Assembly: GCF_020921035.1 (NCBI RefSeq)
Contig: NC_063151.1
Location: 23,070,934-23,134,933, forward strand
Direction of reading: 5' to 3'
Origin: Rhodamnia argentea
Lineage: Eukaryota > Streptophyta > Magnoliopsida > Myrtales > Myrtaceae
DNA: 64,000 bases
This document shows, one piece after another, positions 1 through 9,981 of the stretch. Position numbers and translations under genes: made by a program. The notes under the pieces are model-generated. The model was not told the DNA's origin. It worked only from the letters and a program-made list of their open reading frames with translations, and did no database searches. How positions within the stretch are numbered: position 1 is the stretch's first letter; every line of letters starts with the position of its first letter.

Positions 1-352
1 AACAAGGGCAGCCCTTGCATGAGGCCAAGGACTTCCACTAGGCTCATCAATGGATGATAGAGGGTTGAAGGGAAGAAAAAACAAAAAGAAGAAAGAAAAA
101 AAAGTAAAAGATAAAAAAAAAAATAAATGAATTTTTTAAAAATATTATAAAAATTATTTACGTCAATGTCGGATGTGCCACATATGACGGTCGAGTCCAT
201 GTCTACGTGAGTGATTTCCGGCTAAAAGCGATCAAATGAAGTTAATTGACAAGATATAAAAATATTTATAACTCAATTAGAAAAATTAAAAAGTTTGGGA
301 TTGCATTGGCAGAACTATAATAGATTTAGGATTTTGTGAATAATTTTCCCAA
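1..352. repeat. Right part of a dispersed AT-rich TIR-like repeat (family 1)
   Basis: The order of parts matches the copy at 706-1335: a GC-rich core, then a long purine-rich (A/G) tract around 70-130, then a block where words such as gatgtgccac and ttccggctaaaa recur, and an end that reads towards aattttccc. The left end lies outside the window. No coding content is seen. It looks like a non-autonomous repeat, and the superfamily cannot be told. Confidence 0.4.
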
Positions 353-705
353 AAAAATTGAAGTAGAATTTAGATTCGACTAAAAATTGAGATGTTATTT
401 AGGGAATCAGGTCGGAAAAAAGAAGAAATTATAGGAAGAAGTGTGGTACTCCAGAATGGGGCCCAAAGCTGTACGTCCCTAAGCATAGTTTTTCGCATCT
501 GTGACCCATGAGAAAATTATTCAGTGGTTGTCAATCACCATGTTAGTCGAGTGCATAAGCTCACGTGGCTCCGCTAAGACAGAAACACGTGTACTTTAAT
601 GTGGCATGAAAAATTAAAATCGAAAGTCCCTTCTCTCTCCTTTGACATAAGGTTGCCGAAAGTAACGAGCAGAATCAAAGCATCACTCGTATGTTGATAT
701 CAAAA
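353..705. other. Intergenic, nothing recognised
   Basis: AT-rich unique-looking sequence without a convincing ORF, tRNA or repeat end. Confidence 0.4.
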
Positions 706-1335
706 GTCGGAAAAAATTACTTAAAAAAAGTCTTAAATCTATCACATTTGTGCTAATTTAGTCTTAAATCTTTCGATTGCGCCAATGAATCCTAAATCTT
801 TTGAAAATTTTCCAAAGTAGTCTGATTGGCCAATTTTGATTGATAATCGTTTATGTTCCATCCTACGGGGCACGATTAGCGCTATCATTGACAAATTTAA
901 CAAATTTTTAATATTTTTTTTCCATAGTCATTTTATGTTCCTTTCTTTTTTTACAACTCTGGGCTAGCGAGGTCGCTGACCCACCCTCACTAGATCCAGA
1001 CGAGGACATTGCGACCCTCATCCAGATCGAGTGAGGGTGTTGCGGCCCTCTCCGACAAATAAGGAGGGTTGTGGCCCTCTCTTAGATTTGAACGTGGGCC
1101 CAATGTCCACCCAATGGCCAGTGAAGGTTGGCCAATGAGGTTGCCAACCCATAGTTGAGTGAAAAAAAGAAAGGAAATAAAAGAAATGAAAAAAAATTAA
1201 AAAAATTACAGTGTCCACATTAGTGCTGGTCGTATTATATAGGACAGTTGGCATTCATGTCAGTAATTTTCAGTCGAAATTGCCGACTAGACTACATTGA
1301 CAAAAAATTGTTTAAGACTTAATTAGCACAATTGT
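706..1335. repeat. AT-rich repeat with inverted ends and GC-rich core (family 1)
   Basis: The left end reads ggaaaaaattactt followed by aaagtcttaaatc and degenerate repeats of aatttagtcttaaatc. The right end has the inverse, gtttaagacttaattagcac. Between them lies a GC-rich stretch around 960-1140 with gagggt/ccctc words, then a purine-rich tract. Related copies or pieces occur at 1-352, 15440-15640, 29425-29855 and 59850-60125. The inverted ends suggest a MITE-like DNA element. No transposase is present. Confidence 0.5.
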
Positions 1336-1344
1336 TCACACTTA

Positions 1345-1640
1345 CTCAATTCTTGGGAACTAAGCTCTTCACACACTCTTACATGGATGCCGAGCTCACT
1401 TCACAAATTGAGAGTGTTTGGCTATTTATGAACCTAAGGAGGTGGCTTCACCTCCTAATATATCTAGATATTTTCAGATAAATATCCTAGATCTTTCTAA
1501 CTAGATGGATACCCTAGATATACCTAGAGAAACATGTTTTCTAAATATCTTCTAAAAACATCCTAAGCATCTTCATAGAAATATCTAGATATTTCTATCC
1601 ATGCATTTCTTCTTAAAATATCTTAAGGAAAAAAAAAATT
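1345..1640 (-). mobile_element. Possible solo LTR or LTR fragment of an LTR retrotransposon
   Basis: Read on the minus strand this has an AT-rich part with repeated tatctagatat words, then a TATA-like ataaatagcc, then a CT-rich stretch leading to cttagttccc, which is the usual U3-R-U5 layout of a plant LTR. No internal genes are next to it, so it would be an old solo LTR or fragment. Its ends were not defined. This is a family-level guess from composition and layout only. Confidence 0.3.
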
Positions 1641-3479
1641 GGATAGCAATAGAGCACGCTAAAGAGTTTTAAAATTTTAGAAAAGAGGGGCGGTGCAACA
1701 TTTTCTTCAACATTTAGGCAACTTTGCAGCTGGATGATGTGCATATTTGCTAACATAATCTAATTCCAAATGCGTTTCATAGTGTGTTCTATGTCGATTT
1801 ACTTTAGATCGGACCAAACGCATGCTCAATTTGAAATCGTTGAAATTCAAATTAGCTGCCTGAAGGAGATTTTTCATTCAAACCTTAACTTCACATGCTC
1901 TTCGTCACAAAAACGTTCCCCCAACCTAAGTATCGATTGTGTCTTAAACGAGGAAAGAGCCTAATAAAAGGTTAATCGTAGCTAATGAATTTGAGAAAGG
2001 AAAATTACCCTTTTTCTATGATCCGTGACGAAAACGAAAGGAAAGAAAACAGGTCCGGAGATGCGAAATCTGAGGCCACCAATTAAAGAAGAAAGTAAGA
2101 TAAGATAAGACATCGGACCATTCAACACAAGTTGCCAGTATTGACTATATGTAATTATCCTGGCGGCGACCTACCACCCTAAGCTTACGCCCCAAGCCTT
2201 TCGAGTTTTGGACCCAATGCTATAACAATAATCTCCATCTTACCGAATCTCGTAATTAACATTTCGTGCCATCTAATTTTAAAAAAAAGAAGGGGAAAAA
2301 CATCTTCAATTTCGCTTTGTCGTCCCATGTTGAATTCTGAGATGTAAGTGTGATTTCTCATGATAAAATGTAATTTCAAAAGCGAAGAGCATAAGTCGTG
2401 TAGTACGAAGAATTGTGAGATGGATAACGTCATGTTCACGACAAATGAAGAATGAAGGAACGGAAAGAAAAAAAAGACAAAATGTTTCGAGCATTGTGCG
2501 CTTGCATGACGAGATTGCAAACGCATCTACATGAGCATGGTTATACGAATATGTCGCTCATAAGAGTTTCTCCTTTATTATTATATATAGTATGTTGAGT
2601 GAATCCGAGCACAAGAAAATGAAACTAAGATGCTTTTTTTTTAATTATTTTTTCAAACCGAGATGCTTTACGATGTGGTTTGTTTTCGCAAAAAATGAAC
2701 GATTCGAAAAATATTTCCTCACAAGTAATCGCTCGTGTTACTTACATAAAGAAAAGAAAGAAGAGAAAATTTCACCGTTCATGAAAATGTTGGGCATGAA
2801 TTATTTTCGATAATAAATATTTTTCATGTTTAATTATTTCGAACGATACAAATCGATGATTTTTCGGGAAAATGTTTTTCAAATTATTTGTTTTTTTTCC
2901 GCAAAAGCAAAGGACAACAATAATTCCGACCGATGAGCAACCGGTTTCTTTTTTCGGACATGAATTCAATTAACGCAGTGCAAGGACTTTTCTTCAACCC
3001 TCTTTTAATTGCAATAATGCGACGCCCGCAGTATTGGCTTTGTCAGCAGCACTTTCAGGTGTTAAAACGAGTGTTAATTGGTGATGATCACCGAATTTAG
3101 CACGTGCGAGAACCTTGTTTGTTTCGTTCTTTCAAGCACCCGACTAAACTCGATAAATAAACAATTTCGTGCATACAAGGTGACTGTCGATATACATCGT
3201 CCCTGATTTTTTATAGAGGTGAGTGGATTCGAACAAATCAATATTGGGCCTAGAATCGAAACCCGATGTTATTCTCGGGACTGGGAATCGAACCGATAAA
3301 TTCGAACATGTTGATCCTTGAGAGCCGGCCGCTTTTCTTTTTTTGAGGGAAAACAACTTGAGACGTTATTATAAAAAATAAAATAAGCATCTTTTAAACA
3401 AAGAAATAAAATAGTTCTGGGCAGGATAGTTCTTCGTATGTTTTCTTTGTAACCAATATCATGATTTAAATTTTCGTGA
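1641..3479. other. Intergenic AT-rich DNA
   Basis: No gene is seen. Around 2690-2970 there are words such as gaaaatgtttttc and aaatatttttcat that also occur at the outer ends of the foldback-like element at 26030-28010, so this may be an arrayless relative. Around 3215-3330 there is a stretch rich in gaatcgaaccg words related to the repeats at 3480 and 4640. Confidence 0.35.
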
Positions 3480-3625
3480 GTGCGGTTTTTTTTTCTTCTT
3501 CTTCATAGGAGAATCGACGATTCCAACCTTGGAATTAAGAATCAAATTGGTCTAGACTGGTTCTTGATTTCCGAACCTAGAACCAAACAGGTTTTATTGA
3601 AGTAACAAGGCTAGTTCCAAATGTT
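3480..3625. repeat. Short dispersed repeat, copy 1 of a pair
   Basis: This stretch shares the words ttccaaccttggaatta and ggttcttgat with 4640-4750 in the same order and orientation, ending in a run of aaccaaac/aaccgatttt words. The two copies flank the duplicated peroxidase 5' region on its left and right. The element class is unknown. Confidence 0.45.
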
Positions 3626-3835
3626 TCACTGGTTAAATCGAACCCGATACTTAACCCTATTTTTCTAATAACTTCTAGAGATTATACAACCTTTTAATTT
3701 AGGTTTTTGAGCGATGGCGAGCAATGCTTCATGGAATGTAAGGTATCCCTGTATTCTTACATTCCACGTGTTATTTGTAAACTTACCAAATATTACGATG
3801 GACATAGAACATAATGTCTTATAAATTGATATAAT

Positions 3836-4578
3836 TACCGCCCTCCACCTTTCCTTTTCCTCTTCTGTTTGATTTTTATTTTATATTTCACAAATATTCT
3901 ACCCAAATTTATTAGAATAATTGTATCCTGTCCATATCCGAGTTTATCCTAACTTAGTCCTGTCCAAAGATGGCTCCAAATGGGAAACAGAACTGGTTGG
4001 AATCTGTCAAGACATGATATCCCACTTGCCAAACGTAAGCCATCGTTGTATTTTTGTCAGACCGGACAAAGAAAAATATGGTGGGTTAAGGTTCTATTTG
4101 GAGGAGCCTCACATGTCCAAAGTCCAATCATCGTCATCATGAGCAAGACAAAAAGAAAAAACGAAAACAAAAAAAACGAGGGAGATTGCGATGAGGTTGT
4201 CCAGTTCAAACGGCATTTTGAAGTTTCAACTCCACATGCCCTTCGAAAGTCTCGATCATCCTCTGCGTCAATGCTCGCACTGAATCACCATTAAAGATTG
4301 GAACAAGCTACCTCCGTCAGAAAAATAATTCGACCCCATACGAGTGGATAATTCAGAATTGCTTTCGCATCAAGTCAATTTATCTCTGCCTTATGAAGAA
4401 GGACCCTTGCTGGGTTCAGCTCACCTTGCACAAGAACTTTCAACCTGACCCGGATCATATCCATGGCGTTCCTGTTTCAGTTCTTTCGTTCTGGTTTCTT
4501 GTCTTGTGATATAGCTTCGTCGCGTGTTCCTGTCTCGAGCTCCGTTCACGTGCTGAAGGGGTCCTCGGGGGAAGTTAT
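3836..4578 (+). repeat. Segmental duplicate of the peroxidase promoter and first-exon start (dead copy)
   Basis: This block aligns by eye with 5901-6600 over its whole length. Shared landmarks are tatatccgagtttatcc, ctggttggaatctgtcaa, acatgatatcccacttgcc, catcgtcatca, the aagaaggaccc block and the start of the peroxidase reading frame. The functional copy has a TATAAAG box at 6413, whereas the equivalent place here (about 4392) reads tatgaag. The match stops where the signal-peptide segment ends. It is a decayed direct duplication whose starts lie roughly 2.05 kb apart. Confidence 0.8.
4463..4578 (+). pseudogene. Truncated class III peroxidase exon 1 (signal peptide only)
   Basis: An ATG at 4463 opens a frame beginning MAFLFQFF, followed by PVSSSVHVLKGSS. 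It matches the intact peroxidase start (MASRFSAF, then HVSSSAHLVKGLS). After about 38 codons the similarity to the peroxidase ends, so the catalytic histidine region and everything behind it are missing. The open frame runs on to 4753 through unrelated repeat sequence. It should make no peroxidase. It is a relic of the tandem duplication described for 3836-4578. Confidence 0.75.
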
Positions 4579-4639
4579 TGGTATGTTTCGTGGTAATCGA
4601 CATCAAGATTCAAATCTTAATGAGTGCGTTTTCCTTTTT

Positions 4640-4750
4640 TCCCTTCTTCATAAGAGGATCCATGGTTCCAACCTTGGAATTAGGAATCAAACTGGGCTAG
4701 ATTGGTTCTTGATATTCGAACCGGGAATCAAACCGATTTTACTGAATTGT
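4640..4750. repeat. Short dispersed repeat, copy 2 of a pair
   Basis: Second copy of the repeat at 3480-3625, sharing ttccaaccttggaatta and ggttcttgat. It begins soon after the peroxidase duplicate breaks off. Confidence 0.45.
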
Positions 4751-4876
4751 TAAGTGGTATACCACACGGGGCTCGATAACCGACCGAGGACTCGGTCAAA
4801 TAGGCTTGTGTGAAAGAATGAGCGTGGAGGCAACCGATGAAGATGTGCCGAACTGTTACGTGGTATACCACACAAG
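4745..4876. repeat. 25-base direct repeat, each copy with the palindrome gtggtataccac
   Basis: The perfect 12-base palindrome gtggtataccac occurs at 4754-4765 and 4860-4871. The surrounding words (gaattgtta / gaactgtta before, acac after) also match, so about 25 bases are directly repeated around an 80-base spacer. This could be a target-site duplication, a small tandem duplication or a binding-site pair. The sequence alone does not decide. Confidence 0.5.
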
Positions 4877-4879
4877 TTC

Positions 4880-5900
4880 TCCCGTTGAGTCAACCTCTGG
4901 CTTGGTTCTCATTAGTGCAATTTTATTTGAAATCTTTGCAAAATCTATGGGTTGATTTTCTGCCTATATGGATCACTCATGTTCGAAATCACCACAGGAA
5001 CTTTTATAACATTTAAAAATCCGCGGACGAATTTCGATGAATGATATTTTGTCATGGAGAAATTTCGGTGAAACAGTCTCATGATAAATATAGGCAACAT
5101 CCTATTTTAGTCTTACACATCGTGATGACGGCTGTTGTTGTCGAGGCGGCCCGGGTTGCCGTCATGAGATAGTCAAATCTACAGATGAGAGGTGTATATA
5201 ATCTCATGTGTCAACGACAACTCGAGAATTAGGGTTAAGTGATTTCAAGGTTGGACCAGGTTTCACCTATAACTTGAAACGTATTTGTCGGAACCGATTT
5301 GCTAATTTTTGGAATCTAAAACCTACCATACATATGTTGAAACCCGAAACCTACTCGGTGACAAGTTTTGGGGTCTACCCAGGTCCAACATGAATTTTTA
5401 ATTGAACAATTGTAGTGAATTATAACCTTTGGTGATCACCATTTGCTGCTACTATTCACAATCACAACTCATATTTAGACAAATGAAGAATATAAAATAT
5501 TAACAAAGTAAAAGTCACAATCATATAGATCTCTGGAATGAAAGTTCAAACTAATGGTTTCGGATTACGTAATCATTCTTCGGATGCCATGTAATCCCGC
5601 ATGACCACATGAATATATAGAACAAGAAAAGCACAAAAACTTGTTACAAGTTTCGGAACCTAGACCCGCCAGTCGAAACCGACTTTCTAATTTTTGAAAT
5701 ATGGAACATACCCTGCATATTCTAGAGCTCGAAATCGAATCGATTTCCACCTGTCCACTTCTCCAATTTCTGATTTCACTCTGAAATCACGCTAACCCTG
5801 CCGAGAATGCAACCACCTCAATTGCTGCCATCAATGGTGGTAACTGGTCGGCCGATCGATTCTCTCCTTCATGCTCTGTAGTCCGTCAAAAGCTGCTCTT
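4880..5900. other. Intergenic DNA with two degenerate repeat copies
   Basis: No gene is seen. 5245-5390 and 5650-5755 share, in the same orientation, gaaccga or gaaaccgac, ctaatttttgaaat-like and catat words, so they look like two old copies of one short repeat. Confidence 0.35.
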
Positions 5901-6600
5901 TACCGTCCACCCTCTACTTTCCCTTTTATTCTCCTGTCTAATTGTTATTTTATATTTCATATACCGCCCAAATTAATTAAAATAATTTTATCCGATCTAT
6001 ATCCGAGTTTATCCAAACTTAGCCCTGTCCAAAGATGGATGGCTCCTAACGCGAAACGGAACTGGTTGGAATCTGTCAACACATGATATCCCACTTGCCA
6101 AACGTAAGCCATCGTTGTGTCTTGTCAGATTGGCAAGAAGAAAATATGGTGGATGAGATTCTGTTTGGAGGACCCTCATATGTCCTAAGTCCAATCATCG
6201 TCATCACGAGCAAGACAAAAAAAAGAAAAAAAAAAAACGAGCGAGATTGCGTTGATGTCGTCCAGTTCACATGGCGTTTTGAAGTTTTAACTCCACACGC
6301 CCCTCCAAAAGTCTTTATCTCCCTCTTCGTCAACGCTCCTACTGGTCGCCATTAACAATTGGAACAAGCTACCTCCGTTGATTAATATTCGAGCCCATAC
6401 AGTACATCTGCCTATAAAGAAGGACCCCCTGTTGGGTTCAGCTCACCTCGTACAAGAAACCTAAAACAAGGCCCAGATCATATCCATGGCTTCCCGTTTC
6501 AGTGCCTTCGTCCTGGTTTCTTGCCTTGTGATAGCTTCGTCGCACGTTCATGTTTCGAGCTCTGCTCACTTGGTGAAGGGGTTGTCGTGGTCCTTCTACA
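5901..6600 (+). repeat. Functional copy of the duplicated peroxidase 5' region
   Basis: Partner of 3836-4578. It contains the promoter, the short leader and the first 38 or so codons of the intact peroxidase gene. Because the upstream duplicate breaks inside exon 1, the duplication end point lies within coding sequence. Confidence 0.75.
6413..6419 (+). promoter_or_regulatory. TATA box of the peroxidase gene
   Basis: TATAAAG lies 73 bases before the ATG at 6486, a normal distance allowing a leader of about 40 bases. The same place in the dead duplicate has lost the motif. Confidence 0.55.
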
Positions 6601-9426
6601 AGAACAGCTGTCCGAAGGTTGAGTCCATCATCAGGAAACATCTCGAGAAGGTGTTCGAGGAGGACATTGGCCAAGCTGCCGGGCTACTGCGTCTTCACTT
6701 CCATGACTGCTTTGTTCAGGTAGGTACCCAGCGAGCTCTGTCACGATCTGCACTCGCTCTAGCGGGCGAAGAGATTTGGGGATTTTCTTAGAAGTCGTAT
6801 CTCGATTCGCTCGTCACATCTCCTTGTGTATGGTGTGTAAGCTGATGTCTAAACCTTGACACACCCTGTTGGCTAGATCTGTGGTCATCTTCTTCGTCAG
6901 GAAAATGGAGAAGAGAGCAAGAAAAGAGAGACAGAAAAAGGGTTTTCTTGAGCTGGTTGCCTGCGTTAGCAGCTGCAAGATGTGGACTTTTTTTTTTTTT
7001 TTTTGACATTGCTATTTTTGACAATGCTGGGTAGATTACGAAGTCAAACGAGTGGCTAAAGCCATCGGGACTTGGTCTTTTAGCATACAGTTCTTACTGT
7101 CTTGTTAGTGAATACTTGTAGAAGTTTCGGAGGACGATTTTTGAGCCTTTGATAAGTCGTCCTCACGAGATGATTTTGTTGGCTGAAATAACAGCACTTG
7201 TTCTTTCTAGTGTCCAAGGATGCCAGAGTATTTTTGGTTTGTTTTTTCCTGTTATGTTAATACCCACATGCTTTGACATCTGATGATCGATTCAGGGATG
7301 TGATGGTTCGGTGTTGCTGGACGGTTCGGCGAGTGAAGCGAGCGAGCAGGATGCTGCACCGAACCAGACCTTGAGACGGACAGCGTTCAAGATCATCGAT
7401 GACCTCCGTAAGCTCTTGGACAAGAAGTGCAGTCGAGTAGTCTCTTGCGCCGACATTGTCGCCCTTGCCGCCCGTGATTCCGTTTTCCTGGTAAACACCT
7501 TCCCTCATCATTCCATCATCGCTACAGATCATTAGCACACTGAAACAAAGTCTTGATTCCAATGCTTGCCGGATACAAACCATTTTAAGCATCCTCAAGC
7601 TCATACTTTTGGCAATTGGATAGAAATGGAGATTCTTGCTGACCATGCTCGTCCCTATCGTCACATACTAATTCGGAGCTTTGAATGATACATTCGCATT
7701 TGGCGGTGTGAAGGCAATTATGATCATAAGCTTTCAAAGTAGAGCTAAAGCGGAGTACAGTACCGGTCAATTAGCTAGCTTCCTAGATAGTTGTTGAAGT
7801 TATATTTTGTCAAGTTGATAAATGCAGACAGGACCCAATTAGATTTCTTTTCAGGGGATTAACTGGATTATCGAACTAATCTAATGAATCGTATGTTACA
7901 CGTTTTCATTGGATTTTCGCGGATTTATAGTATGGATTGTTCCCCCTCAATTAAACATTCAACCACTCCCAATAATCTGCTGTTTGGTAATCGAGTTGCT
8001 GTATAAAATACACCAAACGTGACGGAATGTGGCCATGCGACGACAATAGTTGTTTAACCACCCCTTTTTTGGGTCTTGGGCTGGATAATACTCGTTAGTT
8101 GTGGCGGTAATTGTACTTTATCGCTCTCTCCATGGTCATGTTTAATGTGCTTCATAGTAGGAATCATAAATCACAGAGAAAGCACAGTCTCTAGTGTAAA
8201 CCGATATCGGCTAAACGAGATTTAGATTCATGTACTTTCCTGTTCCTGTTCTTAATATATTGTGAGATGTAGCAGATGCACATGTAAGAAAACTCCAGTT
8301 CATTAACCTTGGTTTTTTTTTTTTTTTTAAAGTTAAAAATTACAGTTTCTAGCAAATTCCAATGGTGAAAAGTCGTCATTTATATCTGATTGTAAGGGGT
8401 AGGAATCTCCATTTTTTTAGGATCCCAAGAGCCCTCAGGTCAAACCTAAATTTCTGGATTAGCTACTGCAACTTGAATTGTTTTCTGACCATTTCAACAT
8501 GGTCTCCTGTAAGCATGTGCTCACAAAGTTCTTGGAAACTGCAGATGAAATGAAATCGTAAGTAGACAAATTTTTGTAATGATCATCTAATCCCAACTAG
8601 CTTCTAGTTTTATGAGAATTGAATTGCAGATGATCACTAAAACGTGAAGCAGACAGCAAAGTGCTCTGTTGGCTTTGTGTCCTATTGGTTATCAAAATTT
8701 TCTTGATTATGATCGATTTGGTCTATCATACCAATGAGCATCAACCGAAAATTTCCAAGCTCTGGATTCTAATTTTGTTTTTCTTGTTGTTGTCGTGTGC
8801 AGTCGGGCGGACCTGAGTATGATGTGCCGTTGGGAAGGCGGGATGGACTCACACCCGCGACTGTAAACGTGGTCTTAGAGAATTTACCTGCACCAACTGA
8901 GAATGCCAGCGAAATTCTTGCTGCCCTAGCCAAGAAACACTTGGACGCCACCGACGTGGTTGCCCTCTCCGGAGGCCACACCATCGGGCGCGCACACTGC
9001 GCCGCCTTTCAGGGACGGCTCTACCCGACCCAAGACCCCACCATGGAGGAGGCCTTTGCCAATGATCTCAAGGGCGTGTGCCCCACCACAAACTCCACCA
9101 ACACCACGGTCCTGGACATCCGATCACCCAACCTGTTCGACAACAAGTACTTTGTCAATTTGGTGAACCGCGAAGGCCTGTTCACCTCGGACCAAGATCT
9201 GTACGAGGACCCCACCACGAGGGACATTGTCACCAGCTTCGCCAAGGACCGGGAGTTGTTCTTCGAGAAGTTCATCCTCGCTATGACGAAGATGGGGCAA
9301 CTCGAATTGTTGACGGGGACGAAAGGAGAAATTCGAGCTAACTGCTCGGTCACGAATTCCGAAAACCCCGATCTCTTGGCGTCCGTGGTGGAAGAGGACC
9401 TGGAGAGCTATGCTGAATTGAAGTGA
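6486..9426 (+). CDS. Secretory class III peroxidase (peroxidase 12-like)
   Basis: A heme peroxidase of the plant secretory pathway that uses H2O2 to oxidise phenolic substrates in the wall or vacuole. Exons are 6486-6719, 7296-7490 and 8803-9426, giving 350 codons plus stop, a usual family length. Residues 1-27 form a signal peptide. The distal site RLHFHDCF holds Arg69, Phe72 and His73, followed across intron 1 by GCDGSVLL. ADIVALAARD ends near intron 2. The proximal heme ligand is His202 in ALSGGHTIG, and FDNKYF follows. The C-terminal tail after the NCS motif is long, with several acidic residues, as in peroxidase 12-like proteins. Introns are 576 and 1312 bases. A truncated duplicate of the promoter and exon 1 lies upstream. 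The fold and active site are certain; the subgroup is by memory of related sequences. Confidence 0.93.
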
Positions 9427-9533
9427 TGTGACCCCTTTTAAGTGTGTGTATCAGCGTGAGCGAGCTTTGTCTTTGCTAGGATCTGCAACTTTTGCTCCTT
9501 TTGCTTGCTTGTTTATAGACTGTGACAGTGTCC

Positions 9534-9539
9534 AATAAA
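9534..9539 (+). terminator. Poly(A) signal of the peroxidase gene
   Basis: AATAAA about 108 bases after the stop codon. Confidence 0.45.
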
Positions 9540-9981
9540 TTGCCTCAGCTGTTTATGAGTATGTCAAGAATATGTAATCAGCAGAAAGTCAAATTTTCTG
9601 TCAGTTGGCAAGATGTTGTGCCCGAGCCTACTGAGCCTACTGCTTGAGAACTTGAATTCGGAGAACTAATGTAGTGATTGCTCAAAGGCTTGACGCGTTT
9701 GTTTGCACAAACCGCACCAAATGGCACTGGTCTCGGTTACATTGATTAGCCGATCAAGAGCTTATAGACTTCGAATACGACCAGGTTCGAAGGACTCCAT
9801 TCCAAACGAGATTCCTAAAATCAGGCGCAATTCCATTATGCAGTACTCAGCATAATATGCAGCTGAGTTTCAATTTCGTATATGTACCTTCTATGGTTAA
9901 CAAAATCCACTTACAAGAAGCAAGTATAGACCAATACTATGGCAAGAAAAGAATCTCATTTGAGTACCTTGTAAGCCAGTC
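9540..9981. other. Tail-to-tail intergenic stretch
   Basis: It lies between the peroxidase 3' end (+) and the kinase stop (-) and probably holds the kinase 3' UTR. Nothing else is recognised. Confidence 0.45.

Noticed and set aside
3921-4294. Two plus-strand ORFs before the dead peroxidase exon
   Set aside because: They lie in the duplicated promoter, and the same stretch in the live copy (5990-6355) also reads as short ORFs. It is non-coding by context.
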